Source of the DNA: Lachnospiraceae bacterium
Lineage (GTDB): Bacteria; Bacillota; Clostridia; Lachnospirales; Lachnospiraceae
NCBI GenBank assembly: GCA_015057635.1
Contig: SVEB01000090.1
Location: 1 to 64,000, forward strand
DNA: 64,000 nucleotides
Direction of reading: 5' to 3'
Position 1 is the stretch's first letter. Each line of letters begins with the position of its first letter. The notes below the pieces were generated by a model. That model was given only the letters and a program-made list of their open reading frames with translations, searched no databases and was not told the DNA's origin. This document shows positions 47,410-56,732 of this stretch, piece after piece. The position numbers and the translations under genes were made by a program.

Positions 47410-48942
47410 ATGAATAGGACGAAAAAGTTTATGCTAAATACAATTGCATCAGCATTGTATCAAGTGATTGTAATGCTGGTGGGAATTATAACACCCAGAA
47501 TCATGCTCGTAGTATATGGATCAGAAGTGAATGGTCTTGTTTCCTCGATCACACAGTTTGTTTCATATTTTACAATAGTAGAAGCGGGGCTTTCTAGTGC
47601 GGCGGTGTATTCATTATATAAACCAATCGCGGATAATGATACAGGCGCTATCAGCAGGATTGTTACTGCCACTAGGAACTTTTACTATAAATCCGGTGCG
47701 GTATTTTCAGGACTTCTTGGTCTTCTGGCTGCTTTATATCCTGTATTTGTTAAGACACAGGTATTATCTCCAGGGTTAGTAGCAATACTAGTGCTGGTAT
47801 TGGGAGCCAACTCTGTAATTGATTTTTTCTTATTAGCAAAATATCGTGCAATTTTATCAGCAGATCAAAGATCCTATGTCATTTCCATTGGTTCTATGAT
47901 TAGTACGCTTATAAACTTTGCAATTGTTGTAATTCTATCTAATAAGAGCGTAAATATTGTTTTTCTGAAGACGGTAGCAATTACAGCAGTTATATTCCGA
48001 TCATTATATCTATTTTATTATTGTCGTAAGCATTATGGATATCTTAATTTTAAAGTAAAGCCAGATAATGCTGCATTATCCAAGCGGTGGAGTGCTTTCT
48101 ATCTACAGTTGTTACAGGTTGTTCAACGCGGGGCGCCAACGGTGCTAATAACATTCTTTTCAACTTTACAGAATGTCAGTATATATTCCATTTTCAATAT
48201 GGTTATTACGGGAGTATCTAGTCTGCTTGATATTTTTATGAGTGGTTTATCTGCATCATTCGGAGATATTATTGTACAGAATGACTTACCTAAATTGCAG
48301 AAGACATACCGGGATTTTGAGTTTACATATTATGGGCTTATTACGATTGTTTACGGAGTTACTCTTGTTTTAATTATGCCATTTATAAGAATTTATACCA
48401 AAGGGATCGTGGATGCTAATTATAATCAGCCAATGATCGGAATTCTATTTGTTGTATATGCATATTTATATAACGTAAAGACGCCACAGGGAATGCTGAC
48501 CATATCGGCAGGATTATTTAAAGAGACTCGAATGCAATGTACTATTCAGGCGTTATTAGTCATTATAATTGGAGTTGTATTAGCTCCTACATTTGGACTA
48601 GCAGGAGTTCTTGTTGCACTCATTGTGTCAAATACATATCGTGATATTGATTTAATGTGCTTTATACCGAAACATGTGACAAAGTTACCTATAAGAGAGA
48701 CGGCTTTTCGAATTCTAAGATCCATTATTACACTTCTACTTATTATTTTACCAGCGAGATTTGTTTTTATTAAGCAAATGACAGGGTATGTAGAGTGGGT
48801 TTTGCACGGCGTAGGAATAGTGATATATGCGACTCTCGTTTGGTTGGTTATTTCTTATTTGTTTGAAAGAGAACAATTAATTTCAGTAAAAAATAGAATG
48901 TTTGCTATGCTACATATTAAGCAGAAACGTTTTGTAGCCTAA
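47410..48942 (+). CDS. Wzx-type oligosaccharide flippase
   Basis: 510 residues, 12-14 predicted spans, MOP superfamily. LNTIASALYQVIVMLVGIIT, ITPRIMLVVYGSEVNGLVSS and YFTIVEAGLSSAAVYSLYKP are characteristic of this Clostridia/Bacteroides group. Flips the lipid-linked repeat unit of locus B. Same superfamily as the flippase at 8884-10410. Confidence 0.9.
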   Translation: MNRTKKFMLNTIASALYQVIVMLVGIITPRIMLVVYGSEVNGLVSSITQFVSYFTIVEAGLSSAAVYSLYKPIADNDTGAISRIVTATRNFYYKSGAVFSGLLGLLAALYPVFVKTQVLSPGLVAILVLVLGANSVIDFFLLAKYRAILSADQRSYVISIGSMISTLINFAIVVILSNKSVNIVFLKTVAITAVIFRSLYLFYYCRKHYGYLNFKVKPDNAALSKRWSAFYLQLLQVVQRGAPTVLITFFSTLQNVSIYSIFNMVITGVSSLLDIFMSGLSASFGDIIVQNDLPKLQKTYRDFEFTYYGLITIVYGVTLVLIMPFIRIYTKGIVDANYNQPMIGILFVVYAYLYNVKTPQGMLTISAGLFKETRMQCTIQALLVIIIGVVLAPTFGLAGVLVALIVSNTYRDIDLMCFIPKHVTKLPIRETAFRILRSIITLLLIILPARFVFIKQMTGYVEWVLHGVGIVIYATLVWLVISYLFEREQLISVKNRMFAMLHIKQKRFVA

Positions 48943-48964
48943 GCAGATTAAGGGGAAGAAAGAG

Positions 48965-49156
48965 ATGAGAACAAGCAAACTGCCTGTACTTTTTGAGAAG
49001 AATGAAGAATGCTGTGGCTGCGGATTATGCGCAGCCCTTTGTTTAAAGGAAGCAATTAAAATCATACTGGATGAGGAGGGCTTTTATTATCCGGTTATAG
49101 ATTCTACAAAATGCATTGGTTGTGAGAGGTGTCTAAGTGTATGTCCACAAAAGTAG
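48965..49156 (+). CDS. Stand-alone 2[4Fe-4S] ferredoxin domain (63 aa)
   Basis: 63-residue ferredoxin with clusters Cys 16, 19, 22, 26 and Cys 50, 53, 56, 60. It corresponds almost residue for residue to the first 60 residues of the fused protein at 10604 (ECCGCG, then CIGC at matching places). The first motif ends C-L rather than the usual C-P. Ribosome site AAGGGGAAGAAAG. No FrhB sequence follows the stop in any frame, so it is a real short gene or the remnant of a fused gene. Likely electron partner of the FrhB-type protein at 45300. Confidence 0.82.
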   Translation: MRTSKLPVLFEKNEECCGCGLCAALCLKEAIKIILDEEGFYYPVIDSTKCIGCERCLSVCPQK

Positions 49157-49300
49157 ACTAAAGTTATGTGGAAGATTAAAAAAGAATAAAAGAACGTATT
49201 AAGTTGAAATAGCATATATTAATATAGGAAATGTACTATTTTGTAGATTTTTAATGGTATGTTTTGGTAAAAAAACAGTGGGTAATTATGGAGGGATAGA

Positions 49301-51166
49301 ATGGGGGATTCACTCGATAATGGAGATTTACTGAATGGTATATTAAGTGGTTTAAAAGCTATTGATAATGCTATGAATACGATTAGGGAATCAGTTGAAG
49401 TTAAAATAGAAACAGAAAAGAATTTTGAAAATGAATTTGCACAAAAAGTAGATGAAAAAATCACAGAATATATGACCCAAAATCAGGTTTTAGAGCAGAT
49501 CACTTCTACAAAAGAAATCCTAAATGAACTGGATACTCAGATAGTAAGTTTAGGTAGTAAATATCCAGTTTTAACGAATGAGTATATCAATGGAGTTTTA
49601 GTTGTGGCTGACAGTTCGCAAGAGTATGGAAACCCAAGAAGATATGGAGCTGTTGGAGATGGAAGCACAGATGATACAGATAGTTTTAAAAATATGTTTG
49701 CAGTAGGATATAAACATATCTATATTCCTGAGGGTAAGTTCCTTGTCAATGCAAGAATCAATATTTCTATTGATGGACTTACAATAGAAGGAGAAAGCAG
49801 GGAAAAATCAATTATCCTTGTAGGTCCTAAGGTAGAGATGTATTTTGCACCTTTTTATTTGAATGGTGATAATTTAACGATAAGAAATCTCACATTTGAT
49901 GGAAACAAAGAAAATGTTCCAGGAGATATTTATCATCAGATGCGATGCTTGTTTTTACATTACTGCAATAATGTAAGTATAAGAGATGTAAATTTTATAA
50001 ATAGTAACGGAGCAGGTATTATGTACCGAGGAGGCAGCAACATCTATATTGGGGGCTGCTATTTTTATGATATAGATACGGGAATAAATAACAGCTCTAA
50101 CTATGCGACTGACTTTGTTGTCGTAGAAGAATGTGTTTTTGATGGTCATACTTATTCGGAACCATTTGTATTAGAGTACGGAAAGCATGTAAGAATTACA
50201 AATTGTAAAATGCTAAATAAGCCAAAAGCAAATGCAATCTGGATTGGTGGAGTAGATGACGTCATTATTCAAAATTGTTATATAGAAAACGTATCAAACG
50301 GAATTATGATATCTAAAAAGACCATCAATGGTGTTGATTATTATGCCGACCATGTCTTAATAGAAAACAATATTATGACCTCATGTTATCAAGGAATCGT
50401 TGTGAATAGTGGAAAGAATATTAAATGTATCAATAATACATTTCAATATTGTTTTACACAGATTATTTATGCAGTAAATGTGGAATTTGAGAGTAATAAA
50501 TTTTTAATGAATGCTTCTTGTAACAAAGGGATTTTATTAGGCGGAACATCTAAGAGCCCAGTTGGGATCGTCACGGTAAGAAGGTGTGAGAGTGATTATC
50601 AAATAGAAGGAGCATCTAACAATAGTTTGTTAGTTATTCAAAATCAGAACAGCGTAGAACGTATTGTTTTTGAAGAAAATACATGTATGAATGGTTATCC
50701 TTATTATGCAGCGAATACTAAGGGAGCAGAAATAGTGAGCCGAAATAATAGAGATGCGGAAGGCAAAATTTTATTTCGGGATATACCAGGGATAAAGAAC
50801 GAGAATGTGATTCCAAATGTAGTGGGATTACAAAAACCGGTATATGGATATTATAGAGTTGGGGATATTGTATTATTTGATAAACCAACACAGTATATCG
50901 GGATGATAAATCTGACAGAGGGATATGCATATTGGGAGAATTGGAGAACTGGTTTATCCGTATGGCCTTCTATGACGGTTAAGTTATCGAACGGTATAGT
51001 AATTACTGCAAAATCCAGTGGGACAATTTCAAGTGGTTCTACAGAACCCACGATTACATCGACTAATACAGCATCTAATTTATATGTTGATAACAATGAG
51101 ATTAAGTGGATGTATTATGCAGATAGAGGCTGTGATTTTAAAAATTTTGGAGAGATTAAGGGTTAA
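49301..51166 (+). CDS. Tailspike-like right-handed beta-helix protein (pectate-lyase-3 type)
   Basis: 621 residues. Residues 1-100 are helical, heptad-like and acidic (IRESVEVKIETEKNFENEFA), suggesting a trimeric coiled coil. At about 118 comes RRYGAVGDGSTDDTDSF, the start of the pectate-lyase-3 fold, then beta-helix rungs (LTIRNLTFDGNKENV, IIQNCYIENVSNGI, VLIENNIMTSC). The last 110 residues are a separate small beta domain (TEGYAYWENWRTG). No signal peptide or anchor. Likely binds or cuts the polysaccharide made by the locus; catalytic residues cannot be picked out. GGAGGGATAG ribosome site. Confidence 0.82.
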   Translation: MGDSLDNGDLLNGILSGLKAIDNAMNTIRESVEVKIETEKNFENEFAQKVDEKITEYMTQNQVLEQITSTKEILNELDTQIVSLGSKYPVLTNEYINGVLVVADSSQEYGNPRRYGAVGDGSTDDTDSFKNMFAVGYKHIYIPEGKFLVNARINISIDGLTIEGESREKSIILVGPKVEMYFAPFYLNGDNLTIRNLTFDGNKENVPGDIYHQMRCLFLHYCNNVSIRDVNFINSNGAGIMYRGGSNIYIGGCYFYDIDTGINNSSNYATDFVVVEECVFDGHTYSEPFVLEYGKHVRITNCKMLNKPKANAIWIGGVDDVIIQNCYIENVSNGIMISKKTINGVDYYADHVLIENNIMTSCYQGIVVNSGKNIKCINNTFQYCFTQIIYAVNVEFESNKFLMNASCNKGILLGGTSKSPVGIVTVRRCESDYQIEGASNNSLLVIQNQNSVERIVFEENTCMNGYPYYAANTKGAEIVSRNNRDAEGKILFRDIPGIKNENVIPNVVGLQKPVYGYYRVGDIVLFDKPTQYIGMINLTEGYAYWENWRTGLSVWPSMTVKLSNGIVITAKSSGTISSGSTEPTITSTNTASNLYVDNNEIKWMYYADRGCDFKNFGEIKG

Positions 51167-51170
51167 ATGG

Positions 51171-51196
51171 AGCAGGTCCTAATATTAGGGCCTGCT
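51171..51196. terminator. Bidirectional hairpin between beta-helix and SGNH-like genes
   Basis: AGCAGGTCCTA, loop ATAT, TAGGGCCTGCT (one G-U). Convergent genes end on each side; the T-runs are weak. Confidence 0.65.
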
Positions 51197-52301
51197 ATTC
51201 TGATAAGATGTTTAGGACATCATCAAAGTACCCAAGCATCTGCATTCTTTCATAAATAATATTAGCTATTTCGATATACCCATAAGAATTGAAATATCGA
51301 TCATCCGCAAGCAGGCTTGGTGGAATGCTGCCAATTTTAATATATTCTAAATCTTCTTCGGTAGGTTCCATGTTACAGTCACTTAATCCATTCTCACATA
51401 GGATTTCTCTTAAGTTAATATATCTGTCTCCAAATGCGTTCTGCATTGCTTCTTCGAGTTCTTTTCGACTTTCTTTGGTTCCAGTAGTTAATCCAAGTAC
51501 AATGTATTTTTTCTGTTGTGTATGTACATTAATAATTGCATTAATTTGATTGATCAGATCTTTTGTATCATCAAATCCGCCATGCTGTCCAATGTAAATA
51601 ACAGGAATGTAATCATTGTATAGTCCTTCACTTGCGATAGATAATTTACTTCCATCTGTGATTATAGTTTCTTCACCTAGTAAAGTGCGTGTGAAGAAAT
51701 ACTGATACTCACCGTCATAATTATTTTCTTGTTTAATATTTAAAGTACCTTTGATTCCATTAATAGTGACCGGATTTATTCCTGTATTCCCCTGTCTTAA
51801 AGGAGCAATTTCATAATTGTTATACTCTTTAAATTTAATTTCGACAGGGGTATTGGTTGCCGGAATAGTAACTCCATCTATTAGAAAGTCAATACTTCCA
51901 GCTCTTGCAGAAATGGTCAGGCTAGATTCACCGCTAATGCCCATGTTTAATACAGGTATATCATAGATATCTTGGCAGATAAGTTCTCGTAATATGGAAG
52001 GATAGCTAACGCCATTACCTCCGACTCCGGCAGTCATATTATCCCCCCAGCATACGATTCCAGGAAGGCAATTTTTTATCTGTTGGTCTTTATATTCTTT
52101 TAATTCTGCTTCCTCTTTTTTCTTTTTTTCATCTGATTGCTGGCTTACTTTGCGTTCTTCTTCCCTTTTTATAACGCATTCTTTTACATATTCATTCTTT
52201 TCGTGTTCTTCTTTCATTTGGCTAAGACGTGCGCTTACAACATGCGTGCATGCTCCAGCAAGCATAATACATACTAAAAAAATAATCATGATTCTTTTCA
52301 T
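51195..52301 (-). CDS. Membrane-anchored SGNH-like protein with substituted catalytic residues
   Basis: About 368 residues from the ATG at 52301 (AAGGAGAA upstream). N-terminal hydrophobic segment, residues 4-24, ending in LAGACTH (weak lipobox) and VVSA (possible cleavage site). A highly charged coiled coil follows (about 28-75), then an SGNH-like domain. Compared with its paralogue at 52522-53592, block I GDS is GDN (residue 88), block III GENGG is GQHGG, and block V DDIH is DDRY. All three recognisable catalytic positions are lost while the frame stays intact. It probably binds rather than cuts, or acts as a partner of the paralogue. Confidence 0.78.
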   Translation of the reverse strand: MKRIMIIFLVCIMLAGACTHVVSARLSQMKEEHEKNEYVKECVIKREEERKVSQQSDEKKKKEEAELKEYKDQQIKNCLPGIVCWGDNMTAGVGGNGVSYPSILRELICQDIYDIPVLNMGISGESSLTISARAGSIDFLIDGVTIPATNTPVEIKFKEYNNYEIAPLRQGNTGINPVTINGIKGTLNIKQENNYDGEYQYFFTRTLLGEETIITDGSKLSIASEGLYNDYIPVIYIGQHGGFDDTKDLINQINAIINVHTQQKKYIVLGLTTGTKESRKELEEAMQNAFGDRYINLREILCENGLSDCNMEPTEEDLEYIKIGSIPPSLLADDRYFNSYGYIEIANIIYERMQMLGYFDDVLNILSE

Positions 52302-52453
52302 AAGTATTCTCCTTTTGATTAATATGTAAGATAATGGAATTATATAAGAAAAAATTTGGACAGTCAATTATTTACATAGATTGAGACATAATAATTTTAA
52401 AATATGACTTGTTATAATATAAAACGATAGAAATTTAGAAGTATATACATATA

Positions 52454-52481
52454 TTGACATTGCACCGGAAAAATATATAAT
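52454..52481 (+). promoter_or_regulatory. Promoter of SGNH-like gene
   Basis: TTGACA (52454-52459), 16 bases, TATAAT (52476-52481), about 40 bases before the GTG start. Confidence 0.65.
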
Positions 52482-52521
52482 CACTATATAAATGTAAAAT
52501 ATAGGAAAAGAGGAGATAAGG

Positions 52522-53592
52522 GTGAAAAAGTTAAAGGTATGTGTTTTTTTTGTTATAGTAGCGGTTGCGTGTATAGGGAGTGTAAAGTATAGGATTGAAA
52601 GTTTGGAAGCGCAGGAGAAGGAAGTAGAAATTATAAGAGAAAATACGGAGAGAGTTCAGGCTGAGCGAGAGGCTAAGAAGAGGGAGGAGGAAGATAAGAA
52701 AAGTAAAATCGAATTATTACTTCCTGGTTTTATATGCTGGGGAGATAGTCTGACAGTTGGTGTTGGAGGGGAAGGGGTAACGTATCCAATTATTCTACAA
52801 AGATTAATTAAAGAAAACGTATATGATATACCAGTAAAAAATATGGGGGTAAGCAATGAAAACGCAGTTACCGTTTCAGCAAGAGCGGGAAGTCTTGCTT
52901 TTTCAATATACGGATTGACAATACCCTCAGAACGTACTCCAGTAAGGATAAGGTTTAAGTCAATCAATGGCCATGCACTAATGCCTTTACGCCAGGAAAA
53001 GACAGGAATAAATCCGGTTACAATAGAAGGAATAGAAGGAACATTAACAATCAGTCAGGATAGTTCTTATTCGGATGAGTACCAGTATTATTTTACGCGT
53101 TCCACGGCAGGAGAGGAAACTCAGATTTTAGATGATATGGAATTACATATTGCGAGTGCAGGACTATATAATAAGTATATACCTATTATCGCTATAGGCG
53201 AGAACGGAGGATATGTCGATTATAATGATTTAATTACACAAATTCATGCTATTGCAGAGCAGCATGATACAAATGGAAAGTATATTGTGTTAGGTATTAC
53301 GATAGGAACAGATGATACAAACACAGTATTAGAAGATACTATGCGGTCGGAGTTTGGACAAAAATACATTAATCTAAGGAAGTATTTATGTGAATCCGGT
53401 CTCGAAGACTGTGGAATCACACCTACAGAAGAAGATGAAGATAATATATTAATAGGAAGAGTTCCTGCCAGTCTCCGGAGTGATGATATTCATTTGAATT
53501 CATATGGTTATACAGCAGTTGCACAAGGTATTTATGAGCGAATGGAGCGGCTAGGATATTTTGAAGAAATTTTTAGTATATTGGCGGAATAG
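52522..53592 (+). CDS. Membrane-anchored SGNH-like hydrolase
   Basis: 356 residues, GTG start with GAGGAGATAAGG upstream. N-terminal membrane segment (residues 5-20), charged coiled coil (about 25-63), then the SGNH-like domain: CWGDSLTVGVGGEG (Ser76), VKNMGVSNENAVTVSARAGS, IGENGGYVDYNDL, and DDIHLNSYGYTAVAQGIYER with the catalytic Asp/His. Extracellular side predicted. SGNH enzymes in polysaccharide loci remove O-acetyl groups, which fits the acetyltransferases of locus B. Divergent from its degenerate paralogue. Confidence 0.82.
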   Translation: MKKLKVCVFFVIVAVACIGSVKYRIESLEAQEKEVEIIRENTERVQAEREAKKREEEDKKSKIELLLPGFICWGDSLTVGVGGEGVTYPIILQRLIKENVYDIPVKNMGVSNENAVTVSARAGSLAFSIYGLTIPSERTPVRIRFKSINGHALMPLRQEKTGINPVTIEGIEGTLTISQDSSYSDEYQYYFTRSTAGEETQILDDMELHIASAGLYNKYIPIIAIGENGGYVDYNDLITQIHAIAEQHDTNGKYIVLGITIGTDDTNTVLEDTMRSEFGQKYINLRKYLCESGLEDCGITPTEEDEDNILIGRVPASLRSDDIHLNSYGYTAVAQGIYERMERLGYFEEIFSILAE

Positions 53593-53648
53593 GCGGTAAT
53601 GATGGAATGTAAAGAATAATAAAAAATCGTAAGGAGCTAAATTATCAA

Positions 53649-54521
53649 ATGAACAGGCACGCATATCTAATTATTGCTCATGAAGAACCAGAGTTATTAA
53701 AAAAGTTAATTTGCTTTTTGGATCATCCTGAAAGTGATATCTTTATACATATTGATAAAAAATCTAAGTTATTGTATTCTGGGGATTACACTAATAGCGT
53801 AAAAAATGCTTCCTTAAATTTTGTTACAAGTAAGCCGATAACATGGGGGGGATTTAGTCTTGTAGACTGTGAGTTAGATTTATTGGCGCTATCTACAAAG
53901 ACCAAACATCAATATTATCATTTATTATCGGGATGTGATTTGCCTTTAATGTCTTATGAGGAAATGCTAGATTTTTGGGAAAAGAATCAGGGTACTGAGT
54001 TTATAGAATTTGATACTGTCCAACAGAAAAAGCCTTCCATTGCTGATAAAATAGGCTACTATTATTTCTTTCAGGATGTGATAGGTAGAAAGCTAGATAT
54101 ATTTTCGGTATTTTTGAGAAAGGTTGAAGCTTTTTCTATCCGACTTCAAAAACTAGCTAAAATAAATCGTATGAAAAAGGATAAGATCATTCTGCAAAAA
54201 GGGTCCAATTGGTTTAGTATTACAGATGATTTAGCGCACTATATTATCTCCAAAAGAAATGATATTAGTAGGATGTTCGCACATACATTATGCGCGGATG
54301 AAATTTTTCTTCAAACGGTAGTATATAACTCTCCATTTATGAAAACTACGCATAAAAATAACTTACGCTATATTGACTGGAAAAGAGGTACGCCCTATAC
54401 ATTTACAATGGATGATTATGATAGTCTAATGTCTTCATCATGTCTTTGGGCTCGAAAATTCAGTTCTAAAAAAGATGAGAAGATAATCGATGCTATTTAT
54501 AATAGTTTGATACATCATTAA
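53649..54521 (+). CDS. GT14-like (core-2/I-branching type) beta-xylosyl/N-acetylglucosaminyltransferase
   Basis: 290 residues. HAYLIIAHEEPELLKKLICF, then DIFIHIDKKS, ITWGGFSLVDCELDLLALS, YYHLLSGCDLPLMSYEEML, and LQKGSNWFSITDDLAHYIIS with CADEIFLQT. This block order is typical of bacterial GT14 proteins annotated as beta-1,6-N-acetylglucosaminyltransferases. Last gene of locus B before the core genes. Acceptor unknown. Confidence 0.9.
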   Translation: MNRHAYLIIAHEEPELLKKLICFLDHPESDIFIHIDKKSKLLYSGDYTNSVKNASLNFVTSKPITWGGFSLVDCELDLLALSTKTKHQYYHLLSGCDLPLMSYEEMLDFWEKNQGTEFIEFDTVQQKKPSIADKIGYYYFFQDVIGRKLDIFSVFLRKVEAFSIRLQKLAKINRMKKDKIILQKGSNWFSITDDLAHYIISKRNDISRMFAHTLCADEIFLQTVVYNSPFMKTTHKNNLRYIDWKRGTPYTFTMDDYDSLMSSSCLWARKFSSKKDEKIIDAIYNSLIHH

Positions 54522-54615
54522 GAGGGAAAAGCTTTCGAAATAATTATTGAGTATTATGTTATAATTGTTATGAGGGAATATTAAATTAAAATGTTATTTC
54601 AGAAAGGAACTCTCC

Positions 54616-56496
54616 ATGTTCAATATCGAAGAGGAATTAAAAAAACTCCCGTCCAAGCCCGGTGTATACATCATGCACGATGCGAAGGACGCTATTATAT
54701 ATGTAGGAAAGGCGATCAGCCTGAAAAACCGTGTGCGGCAGTATTTCCAGAGCAGCCGTAACCTAACAACGAAGATCCAGCAGATGGTTGCCCACATCGA
54801 TCACTTTGAGTATATCGTGGTGGACTCTGAGATGGAAGCGCTCGTACTAGAGTGCAACTTAATCAAGGAGCACCGTCCGAAGTACAACACCATGCTAAAG
54901 GATGATAAAGGCTATCCATACATTCGGGTAACCCTTAATGAAGCATATCCAAGAGTGATGATGGCAAGGGACCAGAAGAAGGACAAGGCCAAATATTTCG
55001 GTCCATACACCAGTGCCGGAGCGGTAAAGGATATTTTAGAGCTGTTACGCAAGCTTTATAAGATCCGTACCTGCAGTAGGAATCTTCCGAAGGATATCGG
55101 CAAGGAACGTCCATGTCTTTATTATCAGATCAAGCAGTGTGATGCACCGTGCCAGGGGTATATCAGTGAAGAGGAATACCGCAAGAATATCGATGAGGTA
55201 GTGGAATTCTTAAATGGAAACTACGGCATCATCACAAAGGATTTAGAGGCAAAGATGAAGGCGGCAAGCGCTGCGTTAGAATTTGAACAGGCCGCGGAAT
55301 ACCGGGATCTGTTACAGAGCGTGGAAAAACTGGCGCAGAAGCAGAAGGCGACCGAGACAGACGGCATGGACCGCGATATCATCGCATTTGTGACAGCCGG
55401 GGACGAAGCGGTGGTGCAGGTATTCTATATGAGGGAAGGAAAGATGCTTGGCAGAGAGCATTTTTACTTGACCGGTGTGGAAAATGAACCAAGAAGCTCG
55501 ATTATGACCAACTTCATCAAGCAGTTCTATGCAGGAACTCCATACATTCCAAGAGAGCTTCTCTTAGGGGAAGAAGTAGAGGAAGAGGAAATGGGGCTTC
55601 TTGAGGAATGGCTTTCGGTAAAGCGCGGCGGAAGAGTATATATTAAGGTGCCGAAAAAGGGCGATAAGGAAAGGCTTGTTGTCTTAGCCGAGAAGAACGC
55701 ATCGGTGGTATTGCAGCATGATTCCGAGAAGATCGCAAGAGAAGAGGCAAAGACGATCGGCGCAATGAGAGAGATCTCCGAGTGGCTTGATCTTCCGAGC
55801 CTTTATCGAATTGAGGCATTCGATATCTCGAACATCAGCGGATTTGATTCGGTTGGTTCGATGGTTGTATATGAGAATGGGAAGCCGAAACGGAATGATT
55901 ACCGTAAGTTTAAGATCAAATGGGTAAAGGGAGCCGACGATTATGCATCCATGCATGAGGTCTTAACGAGAAGGTTTACGCATGGGCTCAAGGAAGAGGA
56001 GGAGCTTGCGAAGAAGAACATTGATTCCTCTCACGGAAGTTTTACCAGATATCCGGATCTGATCATGATGGATGGTGGCCGTGGTCAGGTGAATATCGCG
56101 CTTCAGGTGCTTGAGGAACTGAAGCTTAATATTGCGGTGTGCGGTATGGTAAAGGATGATAACCATAGGACAAGAGGGCTTTACTATAATAATGTAGAGA
56201 TTCCGATTGATACGAGAAGCGAGGGATTTAAGCTGATTACAAGAATTCAGGATGAGACCCACCGCTTTGCGATTGAGTATCACCGTTCGCTTCGTTCGAA
56301 GACGCAGGTTCGTTCGATTTTAGATGAGATTGATGGTATTGGGGATACAAGAAGAAGAGCGCTTATGAAGCACTTTATGTCACTGGATGCGATTAAGGCA
56401 GCAGATATTGACGAGTTAGCTCAGGTTCCATCGATGAACCGGCTGGCCGCGGAGAAGGTTTTCGCGTTCTTCCATAGAAGGGAAGAGAGCGAATAG
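54616..56496 (+). CDS. uvrC: UvrABC system protein C
   Basis: 626 residues, normal length. Endonuclease making both cuts in nucleotide excision repair. N-terminal GIY-YIG nuclease ([20 protein letters not shown]), UVR domain ([20 protein letters not shown]), RNase H-like C-terminal nuclease ([32 protein letters not shown]) and a helix-hairpin-helix end ([18 protein letters not shown]). GC is higher than locus B, marking return to core chromosome. TATAAT at 54560-54565 is a possible -10. Confidence 0.97.
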   Translation: MFNIEEELKKLPSKPGVYIMHDAKDAIIYVGKAISLKNRVRQYFQSSRNLTTKIQQMVAHIDHFEYIVVDSEMEALVLECNLIKEHRPKYNTMLKDDKGYPYIRVTLNEAYPRVMMARDQKKDKAKYFGPYTSAGAVKDILELLRKLYKIRTCSRNLPKDIGKERPCLYYQIKQCDAPCQGYISEEEYRKNIDEVVEFLNGNYGIITKDLEAKMKAASAALEFEQAAEYRDLLQSVEKLAQKQKATETDGMDRDIIAFVTAGDEAVVQVFYMREGKMLGREHFYLTGVENEPRSSIMTNFIKQFYAGTPYIPRELLLGEEVEEEEMGLLEEWLSVKRGGRVYIKVPKKGDKERLVVLAEKNASVVLQHDSEKIAREEAKTIGAMREISEWLDLPSLYRIEAFDISNISGFDSVGSMVVYENGKPKRNDYRKFKIKWVKGADDYASMHEVLTRRFTHGLKEEEELAKKNIDSSHGSFTRYPDLIMMDGGRGQVNIALQVLEELKLNIAVCGMVKDDNHRTRGLYYNNVEIPIDTRSEGFKLITRIQDETHRFAIEYHRSLRSKTQVRSILDEIDGIGDTRRRALMKHFMSLDAIKAADIDELAQVPSMNRLAAEKVFAFFHRREESE

Positions 56497-56637
56497 TCTG
56501 GGCTTTTATTGAAAATGAAAAAGAAATCTTGTATAGCGGGCCCTTTCGGATTTTACTAGGAAATAGAGCAAAGAGGTGTTTTTTAAAGCTTGCCACGAAA
56601 CCATACTGAAATTGTAAATTTTTAGGAAGATGTTGTA

Positions 56638-56676
56638 GTGCAAGAGGTTGCACCCCCATTTAGAATGTGATAGAAT
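56638..56676 (+). promoter_or_regulatory. hprK promoter with palindrome over the -35
   Basis: TTGCAC (56648-56653), 17 bases, TAGAAT (56671-56676). GTGCAA-GAGG-TTGCAC (56638-56653) is a perfect 6-bp palindrome overlapping the -35, a possible repressor site. Confidence 0.5.
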
Positions 56677-56732
56677 GTGAGTGTTAAAATAGGAAAAATT
56701 GAAAATTTAGCTTCCATTACGAGGAGAAACTT

